NCBI RefSeq assembly: GCF_000306235.2
Contig: NZ_AKWZ02000002.1
Coordinates: 510,001 to 574,000 of the forward strand
Direction: 5' to 3'
DNA length: 64,000 nt
From: Leptospira fainei serovar Hurstbridge str. BUT 6
Lineage (GTDB): Bacteria; Spirochaetota; Leptospiria; Leptospirales; Leptospiraceae
The position numbers were made by a program, and so were the translations under genes. Positions 9,943-18,876 of the stretch are shown here, in pieces (the stretch's first letter is position 1; each line of letters opens with the position of its first letter). Under the pieces are notes generated by a model. It was not told the origin of the DNA. It worked only from the letters and a program-made list of their open reading frames with translations, and did no database searches.

Positions 9943-11000
9943 GTTAAACGATCTTTCCTTTCTAAAAATTCCAACTTATTATCGGTCTTTCCGGTAAGTA
10001 TATCTTTCCACCACACGTCATTCGCTATGTACCATTTGATCGTTTCCTCTAGAGCGGCATCGAATGTGAACTCAGGTCTCCAATCCAATTCCGTTTCAAT
10101 TTTATCGGGATTAATCGAATAACGATAATCGTGACCCGGTCGATCCTCCACAAAATGAATTAGTGATTTATAGGAAATTTGTTGAGGAGCTAGTCGATCC
10201 ATTATTTCACAAATCGAAGTTACGATATCTAGATTTCTACATTCATTCCGACTACCAATATTATAACTTTCCCCTATTCTTCCCTTTTCTAATACTAAAC
10301 GAAGAGCATTGCAATGGTCTTCGACATATAGCCAATCACGGATATTACTTCCGTTCCCGTAGACAGGTATTTGTTTCCATTGCAAACAATTTATAATCGT
10401 GACAGGAATTAGTTTTTCAGGAAATTGAAAGGGGCCAAAATTATTCGAACAGTTGGTCGTAATCACATCCAAATGATAGGTATGAAAATAGGATCTCACC
10501 AAATGATCGGACGCCGCTTTGGAAGCGGAATAAGGAGAATTGGGCTTATAACATGAATTTTCGGTAAATGAAGGATCCGATTCGGACAAGGAACCGAAGA
10601 CTTCGTCGGTCGAGACGTGAAGAAATCGTATTTTTCTTTTACTCGCTATAATTTTTCTTTTAACCGATTCGAGTAAGTTAAATGTTCCTACGATGTTCGT
10701 ATTTATAAAATCACCGGGAAATGCGATTGACCGATCGACATGGCTTTCCGCAGCTAGATGAATAATCGCGTCGAAATCGTTCCCAGCGAAAAAAGACTCG
10801 ACCTCGGCAATATTAGAAATATCGATTTTTTTAAAGGAAAATCTCTTATTCGAAAACCAATCCGATAAATTGTTCAGATTACCCGAGTATGACAACTTAT
10901 CCAATACTACGACCTCGTAATCGGCCGTATTCTTCAATATATTACCTACCAAATTGGATCCGATGAAACCTGCGCCACCGGTTACTAAAATTTTTTTCAT
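9939..11000 (-). CDS. rfbB: dTDP-glucose 4,6-dehydratase
   Basis: RmlB converts dTDP-glucose to dTDP-4-keto-6-deoxyglucose. It is an extended SDR: NAD-binding [10 protein letters not shown] (7-16), catalytic TDE (131-133) and YSASK (Tyr157, Lys161), plus the [10 protein letters not shown] substrate segment. The 353-residue length is standard. It starts at ATG 11000, six bases after the upstream glycosyltransferase stop, and overlaps rfbA by four bases. Its 4-keto product is the substrate for the FdtA-type ketoisomerase at 17513-17944. Confidence 0.97.
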   Translation of the reverse strand: MKKILVTGGAGFIGSNLVGNILKNTADYEVVVLDKLSYSGNLNNLSDWFSNKRFSFKKIDISNIAEVESFFAGNDFDAIIHLAAESHVDRSIAFPGDFINTNIVGTFNLLESVKRKIIASKRKIRFLHVSTDEVFGSLSESDPSFTENSCYKPNSPYSASKAASDHLVRSYFHTYHLDVITTNCSNNFGPFQFPEKLIPVTIINCLQWKQIPVYGNGSNIRDWLYVEDHCNALRLVLEKGRIGESYNIGSRNECRNLDIVTSICEIMDRLAPQQISYKSLIHFVEDRPGHDYRYSINPDKIETELDWRPEFTFDAALEETIKWYIANDVWWKDILTGKTDNKLEFLERKDRLT

Positions 11001-11006
11001 TCTAAT

Positions 11007-12302
11007 TCAAAATATCTCAGCAGTCTCGGACATTCTACTATTCGAATAAGCCTGCACTGTTCGGCTCTCGCAACTTCTCCAATCGAATTTTCTAGCCTGA
11101 GCGATCGCCTTCTTGCTCAAGTCTTCTCTCAAAGTTCTATCCGTTAAAACATTCAATATATTTCGTGCGAGGCCTTCTTCATCCGTCGGTTCCAACAGAA
11201 TGCCCGCGTCTCCGATAACTTCGGGAATTGATGAGGAATTTGATGCTATCACTGGAACTCCGCATTTCATTGCTTCCAATGGAGGCAATCCAAAACCTTC
11301 ATAAAAGGACATATAAACGAAACAGCTAGCTCCACTATACAATTGGGCCAAATCAGAATCCGCTGCATAACCTGTTACGACAATTCTCTCCTTCGCCTCG
11401 GAAGAAAGTGCAATTTCATCAAAAATCGAATCATAATTCCAGCCTTTCGTTCCGACTAAAACTAAATTTGTATCCGGAACATTGCTCGAAATTACCAGCT
11501 TCGCAAACGCCTTAATAATGACTTCCAAATTCTTACGAGGTTCTATAGTACAGAGACTTAATATGTATTTTTCGGATCGTATTCCATATTTCGTTTTTAC
11601 CTTCTCGATCGCGTCCGTATCGGATACCTTATAAAAAGATTCCGAAGCGGCAAGATAAGTTACGAAAACTTGAGCAGGATTAATATCGGGTCTGTATTTA
11701 CAAAGGTCGAACTTCGTAGATTCTGAAATGGCTATCACGTTCGTTTTACGATCGATCGATCCGATAATCCTATGAATTAAATGAAATTCTGAATTAACGA
11801 AATATTTCGGATATAGTATCGGAATTAGATCGTAAATCGTAATGACTTTGAGGATATTAGACAACCTGATATATTCGGGAATAGGCAAAAAAGGAGAATG
11901 AAAAATAAAATGAGAATTCAAATATTGCTTCGGAACGGCTCTCCTCATTTTTTTTAGAAAGAAAATCCTATCGATGAATGCAAATAAAAAAAATAACGGA
12001 TAAAGAAGGGGCCGATTGCTCCACCATTCTTCTCTGAAATACTTACTGTATATAACTTTATAGAAAAGGGAAATTCGACTCTTTTTGCCTGGATAAATGA
12101 AACGAGAATCGTCATATTCATTTTCCCTTAAATAACAAATGCAATTTTCAAAATTTCCATCAATCGAACAAAGGAATAGTTCGATATTTCGATCCTGAAG
12201 CAACTGAGTTAATAAATTCTCTATAACTCGGAAAACGCCGGTTCTGGCTTTATTGTCCTTCTGTGCCCAACCTAATACTGATATATCAAATATTACTTTC
12301 AT
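11007..12302 (-). CDS. Glycosyltransferase family 4 (GT-B)
   Basis: A 431-residue GT4 enzyme. The N-terminal half begins MKVIFDISVLGWAQ and contains TGVFRVIENLL; the donor half contains YILSLCTIEPRKNLEVI, VLVGTKGWNY and MSFYEGFGLPPLEAMKCGVPVIASNSS split by the E-x7-E signature. The pattern resembles rhamnosyl/mannosyltransferases in O-antigen clusters (MtfB/WbpY-like), which is family resemblance only. The ATG at 12302 lies inside the end of a 73-codon ORF (17-base overlap) and the stop is six bases before rfbB, so it belongs to one long transcription unit. Confidence 0.85.
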   Translation of the reverse strand: MKVIFDISVLGWAQKDNKARTGVFRVIENLLTQLLQDRNIELFLCSIDGNFENCICYLRENEYDDSRFIYPGKKSRISLFYKVIYSKYFREEWWSNRPLLYPLFFLFAFIDRIFFLKKMRRAVPKQYLNSHFIFHSPFLPIPEYIRLSNILKVITIYDLIPILYPKYFVNSEFHLIHRIIGSIDRKTNVIAISESTKFDLCKYRPDINPAQVFVTYLAASESFYKVSDTDAIEKVKTKYGIRSEKYILSLCTIEPRKNLEVIIKAFAKLVISSNVPDTNLVLVGTKGWNYDSIFDEIALSSEAKERIVVTGYAADSDLAQLYSGASCFVYMSFYEGFGLPPLEAMKCGVPVIASNSSSIPEVIGDAGILLEPTDEEGLARNILNVLTDRTLREDLSKKAIAQARKFDWRSCESRTVQAYSNSRMSETAEIF

Positions 12303-12507
12303 ATCGCTCGAATTCGGTTCGAGAAACTCGAATCATAGAGGAAGATATAGATATTCTTAGCCCTACCGGATTTGAATATGTAATGTTCTTTCCGCTCCAC
12401 GTATTATGACATACAATTCTGGTTATGAACGAATTCTCGGTTTCCAAAACGGAGATCAACTCGCATCCATAAGGTATTTTTTGCGTATGCATAAAGTATT
12501 CCTTCAC
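12286..12507 (-). CDS. Small protein of unknown function between two glycosyltransferases
   Basis: A 73-codon ORF starting at GTG 12507, overlapping the preceding gene's TGA as GTGA. A strong purine-rich ribosome site, GAGGGGGA, lies seven bases upstream, better than that of most neighbours, which argues for real translation. The product has no recognised domain, membrane segment or signal peptide; it looks beta-rich with alternating hydrophobic residues and two cysteines. It may be a small real protein or the surviving 5' end of a truncated gene, since the next gene starts inside its 3' end. No function is proposed. Confidence 0.5.
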   Translation of the reverse strand: MKEYFMHTQKIPYGCELISVLETENSFITRIVCHNTWSGKNITYSNPVGLRISISSSMIRVSRTEFERYESNI

Positions 12508-13460
12508 CGAGATCCCCCTCGGACGATGGTTGAAAACCTATTTATAGAAATACGACCGTAATTAAATCTAAAATCAAGTAATAGAAAAACTAGAACGAAT
12601 ATTGAACGATAAACGAATTTTCTTTTTATAATGGAATTTTTGATATTTTCTTTAATCCAAATTCCCACATAGTGATATAACCAATGCTCCGAAACGACTC
12701 CGAGGAGGCTATTTTGCATCGCCAATATCTCAGAATGGACTTTCAGCCTAAAACTGGTTTTCGTTTCACCATGAATTCTTGTACAAGCAAGGATTCTCGA
12801 AATAAAATTCAAAGGATATAGCATTGAAATCCTGAGCCAATATTCATAATCCATACAGTAAGCGAGCTTTTCGTTGATTTCCCCTGCTTGGTCAAAAACC
12901 TCCTTCCTGATAAAAACGGAAGGTTGCGAAATATAACAATAATCGAATAACCGTTCCCGATCGTAAGGCTCCGAAGGGTAAGGTTCAATGACCAAATCGT
13001 CGGCGGTTATATGAAGACTTCCTCCGTATAAGAAATGAATATTAGAATCGCTAAAGGCAGATACTGCTGTCGCTAATGCGCCGGAAACATATATGTCATC
13101 CGAATTCAGCCAAGAAAGAATTTTACCGTTCGCCAATCTCCATCCTTTATTAATTGCGTTAGCTTGCCCCTTATCCTTTTCGCTAAACCACCTATAGCTT
13201 AAACCCAAGCAACCTACGGATAATTCGTTATCTTTTCGCGGAAGATAATAATTCAAACCGTCAATGTTTGCGACAATCTGTCCCGATAGTATGATCGCTT
13301 CGATTTTCTTTATGATTGCAACGGACGAGTCTGTAGAACCGCCGTCCATGATGATATAATCGAGATAAAATTCACCTTCCTGAGATAAAACGGAACGTAT
13401 AGTTCTCTCTATGTACTTATCTTGATTGAATGATGGGGTGACAGTCGTAATAATAGTCAT
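12504..13460 (-). CDS. Glycosyltransferase family 2
   Basis: GT-A transferase of 318 residues from ATG 13460. Motifs are TPSFNQDKYIERTIRSVLSQ at the start, DYIIMDGGSTDSS, DKGQANAINKGWRLANG and SWLNSDDIY, the DxD-type metal site. This pattern (EKDKGQxxAINKG) is common in O-antigen transferases of unknown donor. A GTG three codons upstream (13469) is also in frame, but the ATG aligns with the usual N-terminus. The C-terminal part (FVYRSIFVLVFLLLDF) is hydrophobic and probably membrane-associated. Upstream lies a gap of about 300 bases holding a gene remnant; downstream it overlaps the 73-codon ORF by four bases. Confidence 0.85.
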   Translation of the reverse strand: MTIITTVTPSFNQDKYIERTIRSVLSQEGEFYLDYIIMDGGSTDSSVAIIKKIEAIILSGQIVANIDGLNYYLPRKDNELSVGCLGLSYRWFSEKDKGQANAINKGWRLANGKILSWLNSDDIYVSGALATAVSAFSDSNIHFLYGGSLHITADDLVIEPYPSEPYDRERLFDYCYISQPSVFIRKEVFDQAGEINEKLAYCMDYEYWLRISMLYPLNFISRILACTRIHGETKTSFRLKVHSEILAMQNSLLGVVSEHWLYHYVGIWIKENIKNSIIKRKFVYRSIFVLVFLLLDFRFNYGRISINRFSTIVRGGSR

Positions 13461-13497
13461 TGAAATCACTTTTCAAGATCTGAACGTTCTCAGATCT

Positions 13498-13740
13498 CTA
13501 GCTGATCGCATTAGTAAAAAAGTTCAAATAGTATGGCGTCTCGAAAATTTCAGCATTTAAGATCCCGATTCCCTGACGCTTAAGGAATGCTCCTTGTTTA
13601 AAAAAACCGAGGTATTCATTTACAGTGCTAAAATGCGCTTAGTGTGCATCACCAATTGAGCCGATCACACAGCAATTAATATCCTTGAACAAGCTAACAG
13701 TTAATGGACCGGCTGCAACGATCAGAAGTGAGGACTTATT
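13498..13740 (-). pseudogene. Decayed 3' fragment of an unidentified gene
   Basis: The interval between two glycosyltransferases contains one reading frame of 81 codons interrupted only by TAA at 13641-13639 and closed by TAG at 13500-13498. The conceptual product looks like protein rather than random sequence: LLIVAAGPLTVSLFKD, then CCVIGSIGDAH, the stop, then VNEYLGFFKQGAFLK and IFETPYYLNFFTNAIS. There is no start codon with a ribosome site. AAGPLTVSLF followed by VIGSIGDA faintly resembles the C-terminal Rossmann-like end of GT-D type transferases, but this is only an impression. Probably the 3' end of a gene lost when the cluster was rearranged. Confidence 0.5.
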
Positions 13741-13764
13741 TCAATATCAAGGAATGACAGCCAT

Positions 13765-15396
13765 TTAATCGTTAAATCGGCGAATACGACCAACAATGTT
13801 CCTTAGAAATCTTCTTGGATTGATAAACATGTATTGCAGCCAATAGAACGGACTCCTTCGAATTATTTGAAAAATTCGATTCCCTAATTCCTCCGGTCGA
13901 TGCAGCTTCCATTCACCGAGTAGACGCATCTTTCCTGCTCCGGCGGGAATCGGTATATTCAAGAACGCCGGATTTAGACGAATAAATTCAACCCATCCTC
14001 CTCTTTGGCTTATTCCATTGTGACGGATATTCTTGGGATCAACCCTAACCTCAGAGTTTATGTTACCCGTCGATTCAAACTTAATACTTTCCAGCCGAAC
14101 CGAAAGGTATCCAAAATTAATTGGGGTCCAAGAAATATGAGTATCGCGCGAGGAAAATCTCCCTAAATCAAAATCAATTTCAAAGAAATTATTTTCTAAA
14201 TCTAGCGGCCCTACGTTGATTCCTCTATCCCAGTAGGTAACGTTTTCTTTAGCTGGAAAAAATGTTGATTGAATTCGTTTTTGAAATCCGACTTGTTTGC
14301 CGTCAATCAAGGAATTTAATTCAGATAAGACATTATCGGAATACGTTAGTCTAAAATTATTTCTGATCAGAAAGTGTAACGCTTCAGCATCGTCAAACGA
14401 CGATGCTTTACCCGCCAATATGGATAAAGCATAAAGAATATCGTCTCGATCCGATAGCCTTCCTAATAAAGCTGCCGATGGTTTCGGGAAATAAGTGCTT
14501 AGATTATCCGGTAACTTCACCTCGTCGGTTTCCACGCCTGCGTAAAGATCTTTATACTCAAGTAATTGAATTAAATAATTTTCATAAAAGCATTTATATG
14601 CTCCGTCGAAGATTTCATATCCACCGGTGTGTCCCCACCAGCCGTCGCTTAGAATTTTAAAATCGTGAAAATGATAAAATATAACATGGAATTCCGTCTT
14701 CGATTTTAAATCTATTCCAAAAACTGAATTATCTTTAATATAAAAGCAATACTGTTGTACGTTCCAGGAAGCGATTCCAGCTCCCAAATTATTTAATACG
14801 TGAACGCCTTCAAATCTGTCATACCAATCGTCCAGGTATTTCTGATCGCCAAATTTTCCATTCTCGATCGTTGCATAACACCATTCTATGCACTTTTGCC
14901 GCCACCATTGGAGCGCTTTCATGCCTCTTACATCGTTTTTGAAGGATATAAACTGTACGCAATATATGCCGCTTATCGAGGACTGATCATATTTCGGAGT
15001 ATATCTGTGTTCGGTCAAAAGTATCGAACTTTCGCCCATTTCATCCAGAAGAACTTTCGGATCTGAAAGAAACATCAAATCTGCGTCAATGTAAGTGCAT
15101 TGATCCAGGTTAAATGTATGGATACAATAGGCGATAGTAGATGGAGTGCACGTCCAGCAGTATTCTTGGATCGTACGACTCTTCTTGATCTCCAGCAATT
15201 CCTTATCTTCGAATTCCTCCAAAGTTATGGCAGTGACATTTGGAAGATTCAGTTTCTTTAAAGCGTTAAAAGTTTCGAAGTCGAAAGCTATCACATAAAC
15301 GTGATACGGAGTCAGACAAAATTTCTCTAAGGATTTAAGAAGTACGATACCTCTCGAAAAATATTTAGAATTAAAGAGTGTGCAAAAATTTAACAT
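13765..15396 (-). CDS. Large GT-A glycosyltransferase with extra C-terminal domain
   Basis: A 543-residue protein. Residues 1-270 form a GT8-like GT-A domain: MLNFCTLFNSKYFSRGIVLLKSL opening (quoted in part), YIDADLMF with DAD at 104-106 as metal site, TEHR (128-131), and LNNLGAGIASWN. Residues about 380-500 look like a beta-sandwich (alternating FEIDFDLG, YLSVRLESIKFES, EVRVDP), followed by a basic C-terminus (RRSPFYWLQYMF...RIRRFND) that may bind membrane. The GT domain type appears in LPS clusters as a putative glycosyltransferase of undefined donor; the extra domain might bind acceptor. ATG 15396 lies 13 bases after fcl, so the two are probably cotranscribed. Confidence 0.75.
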   Translation of the reverse strand: MLNFCTLFNSKYFSRGIVLLKSLEKFCLTPYHVYVIAFDFETFNALKKLNLPNVTAITLEEFEDKELLEIKKSRTIQEYCWTCTPSTIAYCIHTFNLDQCTYIDADLMFLSDPKVLLDEMGESSILLTEHRYTPKYDQSSISGIYCVQFISFKNDVRGMKALQWWRQKCIEWCYATIENGKFGDQKYLDDWYDRFEGVHVLNNLGAGIASWNVQQYCFYIKDNSVFGIDLKSKTEFHVIFYHFHDFKILSDGWWGHTGGYEIFDGAYKCFYENYLIQLLEYKDLYAGVETDEVKLPDNLSTYFPKPSAALLGRLSDRDDILYALSILAGKASSFDDAEALHFLIRNNFRLTYSDNVLSELNSLIDGKQVGFQKRIQSTFFPAKENVTYWDRGINVGPLDLENNFFEIDFDLGRFSSRDTHISWTPINFGYLSVRLESIKFESTGNINSEVRVDPKNIRHNGISQRGGWVEFIRLNPAFLNIPIPAGAGKMRLLGEWKLHRPEELGNRIFQIIRRSPFYWLQYMFINPRRFLRNIVGRIRRFND

Positions 15397-15409
15397 GAAT
15401 CGAGAATTT

Positions 15410-16345
15410 TCACATCCTTACATTGCCGGAAAGAAAATCTTCATAAGTAGCCAATATACCGTCGGACAACTTAGTTTTGGGGGCCCATCCCATAGACATC
15501 AATCTAGAAGAATCCAATAATTTACGCGGGGTTCCATCCGGTTTCGTCGAATCCAAAACAATTTTTCCTTTATATCCGACAGCGGATTTGACGATATTAG
15601 CTAGGTCTGCGATGGATACTTCCTGGCCACTACCTATATTTATTGTTTTATCATCCAAATAATTATCCATTAAAAAAACACACGCATCGGCCAAATCATC
15701 CACATGCAAAAATTCTCTTAAAGGCGTCCCGGTTCCCCACATAATAACTTCGGGCAAATTAGCTTCTTTCGCCTCGTGAAATCTTCTAATCAATGCGGGG
15801 ATTACGTGCGAGTTCATTGCATTATAATTATCCCCTTTACCGTACAAGTTCGTTGGCATTGCCGAGATAAAATGTGTATGATATTGTTTATTATAAAACT
15901 CGCACATTTTTACTCCGGCTATCTTAGCGATTGCATATGCTTCATTTGTCGGCTCTAACGCACCGGTTAACAACGAATCTTCTCTAATAGGCTGCTCCGC
16001 GAATTTAGGATAAATACATGACGAACCTAGGAAAAATAATTTCTTCGCTCGGTATACGTAGGAACTGTGAAAGATATTGTTTTGAATTTGAAGATTGTTA
16101 TAAATAAAATCGGCAGGGTAAGTGTTATTCGCATAAATTCCTCCTACCTTCGCCGCGACGAGAAAAACATAATCCGGTCGTTCTGCCTTGAAGAACGTTT
16201 CCACGTCGGCTTGACGAATTAAGTTCAACTCCTCGGACGAATGGCCTATAACATTTTGGTATCCTTTAGCAACCAATGCCCTTGCAATGGCGGAGCCAAC
16301 CATTCCGTAAATTCCAGCGATATAAATTTTAGCCGCTTTTTCCAT
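15410..16345 (-). CDS. fcl: GDP-L-fucose synthase
   Basis: WcaG/Fcl, the bifunctional NADPH-dependent 3,5-epimerase/4-reductase that turns GDP-4-keto-6-deoxymannose into GDP-L-fucose. Visible are the Rossmann motif GIYGMVGSA (11-19), VAAKVGGI, the SSC triad element (108-110) and YAIAK (Tyr137, Lys141), plus [16 protein letters not shown] in the substrate region. The 311-residue length is normal. The previous enzyme, GDP-mannose 4,6-dehydratase (gmd), is not in this window and must be elsewhere if the pathway works. A fucosyltransferase-like gene at 6535-7659 is a candidate consumer. Confidence 0.93.
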   Translation of the reverse strand: MEKAAKIYIAGIYGMVGSAIARALVAKGYQNVIGHSSEELNLIRQADVETFFKAERPDYVFLVAAKVGGIYANNTYPADFIYNNLQIQNNIFHSSYVYRAKKLFFLGSSCIYPKFAEQPIREDSLLTGALEPTNEAYAIAKIAGVKMCEFYNKQYHTHFISAMPTNLYGKGDNYNAMNSHVIPALIRRFHEAKEANLPEVIMWGTGTPLREFLHVDDLADACVFLMDNYLDDKTINIGSGQEVSIADLANIVKSAVGYKGKIVLDSTKPDGTPRKLLDSSRLMSMGWAPKTKLSDGILATYEDFLSGNVRM

Positions 16346-16394
16346 ATTAAAATACCATTTTATTATTTTTTTGAATAAACAATGAGATCAACGT

Positions 16395-17516
16395 CTATTT
16401 GAATTGGCGATAGCTATTTAAAGCATCCGCAACCGACTGGACTTCCTGCGCAGATGTAGCGTAAGAAATGGGCAAACTAATTTCCTGAAGATGTATTTGT
16501 TCGCTTACCGGATATCCGGATAATTCAGGTTCCCATAAACCGAGAGCGGCAGCATGTTTCATCGCAACTTGATTATGCGGGGCTATCGGATAATGCACCT
16601 CCGTTTTAATTCCCAAATTTAATAAATATTTACGTAAGTCGTCTCTGTCCTTACAAAAAACGGGAAATATGTGATAAACATTCTCCTGATCAGAACAATA
16701 TTTCGAGATACTGATATTAGCGTTTCTCAGCTCGCGACGGTAAATCGACGCAAGCTCTCTCTTTTTAAAATTTATACTATCAAGCTTCGCAAGTTTGATC
16801 CTTAAAAAAGCCGCCTGTATTTCATCCAATCGTGAATTGTAGCCGATAGTATCGTTATGATATTTACGTTTTGAGCCGTAATTTCGGAGCTCCCTTATTT
16901 TTTCCGCAAAATCCTGGTTATCGGTTACAATTGCTCCTGCGTCGCCGAGAGCTCCTAAATTTTTCGTTGGATAGAAGCTGAAGGAATTCAGGATACCGAA
17001 TGTTCCGCATTTCTTTCCATTGAAGCTAGCTCCATGCGATTGGGCGCAATCTTCTAGGACAAACAAACCGAAATCTTCGGCAATTTTCATAATTGCGCTC
17101 ATGTCGCAGATCCGACCGTACATATGCACTACTTGAATCGCTTTAGTATTGGAAGTGATTTTTGCCGCTATTCGATTCACATCGATATTTAAAGTTCCGG
17201 GATCAGGCTCAACTAGGACTGGCCGATGCCCGGTTCTGATTATCGCTATGATCGTCGCTATATATGTGTTTGCAGGAACAATAATTTCAGAACCTTTCGG
17301 AAGGTTTAAAGCGTCTAACGATAAAACTAGCGCATCCAGCCCGTTCGCCGTCCCTATGCAAAAACGATTGCCATTCCATGCGGCAAATTCCTTCTCAAAA
17401 TTATCCACCGACTCTCCGAGAATATACCAACCGCCCCGAATTACTTTGATGGCCTCTTCTTCAAACTGATTAAAAAAAGCCTCGTTAACTGCCTTTAAAT
17501 TTTCATACTCGATCAA
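16395..17516 (-). CDS. fdtB: dTDP-3-amino-3,6-dideoxyhexose transaminase (FdtB/QdtB type)
   Basis: A DegT/DnrJ/EryC1 PLP enzyme of 373 residues. LEDCAQSHGA carries the PLP-contacting aspartate (Asp156) and SFYPTKNLGALGDAG the Schiff-base lysine (Lys185). The N-terminus IEYENLKAVNEAFF...GGWYILG is the FdtB/QdtB pattern: these enzymes aminate C3 of dTDP-3-keto-6-deoxyhexose to make dTDP-Fuc3N or dTDP-Qui3N. The start is TTG at 17516, overlapping the fdtA stop as TTGA, which supports coupling. The C3 N-acetyltransferase (FdtC/QdtC) is not recognisable nearby. Galacto versus gluco configuration depends on the isomerase and cannot be told here. Confidence 0.85.
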   Translation of the reverse strand: MIEYENLKAVNEAFFNQFEEEAIKVIRGGWYILGESVDNFEKEFAAWNGNRFCIGTANGLDALVLSLDALNLPKGSEIIVPANTYIATIIAIIRTGHRPVLVEPDPGTLNIDVNRIAAKITSNTKAIQVVHMYGRICDMSAIMKIAEDFGLFVLEDCAQSHGASFNGKKCGTFGILNSFSFYPTKNLGALGDAGAIVTDNQDFAEKIRELRNYGSKRKYHNDTIGYNSRLDEIQAAFLRIKLAKLDSINFKKRELASIYRRELRNANISISKYCSDQENVYHIFPVFCKDRDDLRKYLLNLGIKTEVHYPIAPHNQVAMKHAAALGLWEPELSGYPVSEQIHLQEISLPISYATSAQEVQSVADALNSYRQFK

Positions 17517-17944
17517 ATTGAAGATTCCAAAAGGCGAATAAACTCGTCATAATCTCTAATATAGTCTGCTTCTGAATAATAATCCGAGGCAATCACCAAT
17601 ATCACACAATCGACGGAAAAATCCCGCATAGTATGCCAAAGCATAGGCCCTAATCTTACGCCTATGTTCTCCTTATTCATGACAATATTCTGTCGTTTTC
17701 TTCCGTCATCCAGCTCTAAAGTGAAACTTCCGTTAACGCAAAATATTACTTGCTCAAGACTTCTATGTGCGTGTTTTCCTCGAATATTCGTCGAACTTTC
17801 GATTTTAGTTATATAATAGACTCTTTTGATCGGAAACGGAATATCACGCTCCCCCTCCAAAACTACCAAGTTCCCGACCGATCCTCCGGTTTTATTTTTT
17901 AAAAAAATGTAACCCGAATTACTAACGATTATTGATTCATGCAT
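17513..17944 (-). CDS. fdtA: dTDP-4-keto-6-deoxyglucose 3,4-ketoisomerase (FdtA/QdtA type)
   Basis: A 143-residue cupin of the WxcM-like/FdtA family, which isomerises the RmlB product so that FdtB can aminate C3. RGKHAHR (55-61) holds the catalytic and metal-region histidines, Gln65 follows, and the C-terminus DYIRDYDEFIRLL is characteristic. It lies directly before fdtB with a 4-base overlap. The ATG at 17944 sits inside the last codons of a 41-codon ORF (8-base overlap), suggesting coupling with it too. Together with rfbA/rfbB the pathway to dTDP-Fuc3N or dTDP-Qui3N is complete except for acetylation. Confidence 0.88.
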   Translation of the reverse strand: MHESIIVSNSGYIFLKNKTGGSVGNLVVLEGERDIPFPIKRVYYITKIESSTNIRGKHAHRSLEQVIFCVNGSFTLELDDGRKRQNIVMNKENIGVRLGPMLWHTMRDFSVDCVILVIASDYYSEADYIRDYDEFIRLLESSI

Positions 17945-18062
17945 AAAATCGATAGTTCCTTATTTCATAGTGCGCTGATGTTATTTCATCGAGCAAAAAC
18001 TGAACCATATTCCAATCTTCGATATTTTCGGAACCGAAGGTTTTGACCAAAAGCACAATCAT
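17937..18062 (-). CDS. Putative 41-residue small protein between methyltransferase and fdtA
   Basis: Begins MIVLLVKTFG and ends RNYRFYA. Its ATG at 18062 overlaps the TGA of the upstream TIGR04325 gene as ATGA, and its own TGA (17939-17937) lies inside the fdtA start region. It fills the gap exactly, which is how real genes are packed in this locus. Against it: no Shine-Dalgarno sequence, and a frame this short stays open by chance fairly often. The residues look protein-like (amphipathic, ENIEDWNMVQFLLDEI). It could be a small protein, a translational bridge, or the tail of a lost gene. I recognise no homologue. Confidence 0.4.
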   Translation of the reverse strand: MIVLLVKTFGSENIEDWNMVQFLLDEITSAHYEIRNYRFYA

Positions 18063-18865
18063 CGTTTAACGAATATAAATGCTTTATACTTCGTATTTTC
18101 ACCTTTGATCCCGAGAGGATCCATCGCCAAGAATTCCTCTTTTAGCATGTATTTGGCGTCCATAAATTCCAAAAACTTTCTTTCGTTAAAAAACCAAATC
18201 GGGTATCGTGCGTCGTAAATTTCCGGGGGAACACTTTCTACTAATATTCGATCCGGCTTCTCATCGAGAAAAAAAGGGGTCCGATCTACAATAATATAGG
18301 ATATTCCGAAAGACATTAAATTTTCAAGTATTTCATAAGGGGCCGATAGATAAGGCAGTGCACTCGAAAGAAGAAGCACATTCGGCCTTTCCTTTAAAAC
18401 GCATTCAGAAGCTGTATAATAGAAATTTAAACTAACATCCTGAAAATTTTCTATTCCCTCTTCTACAAAATGCTTTTGTTCAACGATAGACCATCTAAAG
18501 GAACTTAACGTGTCCAAGAAAGTTCGATTTTGAAAATAGGAGCTACCTAAAGAACCGCCAAAATCCAAAACACTTAGCCTTCCCGATTCAGAAACCGCGG
18601 CATAGAGAAGGCCAGTCAGGAGAGGGAATGAATATTCTACTCTATCAAATAAGACAGAATCTCTCTCATACACCGCCTCTCCGGATTTAACCTTTAGAAG
18701 CGATTTCTTTACCTGATCTAAAATATTCGGAGAATCGTATCCTTCGCATTCGGCCAGCGCATCTGTCCATGATCGGAAATCGCCATAAAACCATTCATGC
18801 TCTTTCTTCTCTTCCAAGAAATAGCGAGAAAGACGCCTCAAAACTTTACCAACAAAACGCTTCAA
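18059..18865 (-). CDS. TIGR04325 family putative methyltransferase (LIC12133 family)
   Basis: A 268-residue protein matching the family described from Leptospira surface-polysaccharide loci. After a basic N-terminus (KRFVGKVLRRLSRYF) comes FYGDFRSWTDALAECEGYD, then a methyltransferase-like Rossmann motif VLDFGGSLGSSYF near residue 98. Downstream elements VLLLSSALPYLSAPYEIL and IIVDRTPFF fit an SAM-dependent fold. The usual role is assumed to be O- or N-methylation of a glycan, but no activity is proven for the family. The start is TTG at 18865, supported by AGGA nine bases upstream; the gene follows the previous glycosyltransferase by 11 bases. Confidence 0.8.
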   Translation of the reverse strand: MKRFVGKVLRRLSRYFLEEKKEHEWFYGDFRSWTDALAECEGYDSPNILDQVKKSLLKVKSGEAVYERDSVLFDRVEYSFPLLTGLLYAAVSESGRLSVLDFGGSLGSSYFQNRTFLDTLSSFRWSIVEQKHFVEEGIENFQDVSLNFYYTASECVLKERPNVLLLSSALPYLSAPYEILENLMSFGISYIIVDRTPFFLDEKPDRILVESVPPEIYDARYPIWFFNERKFLEFMDAKYMLKEEFLAMDPLGIKGENTKYKAFIFVKR

Positions 18866-18876
18866 GTTCGCGAATC

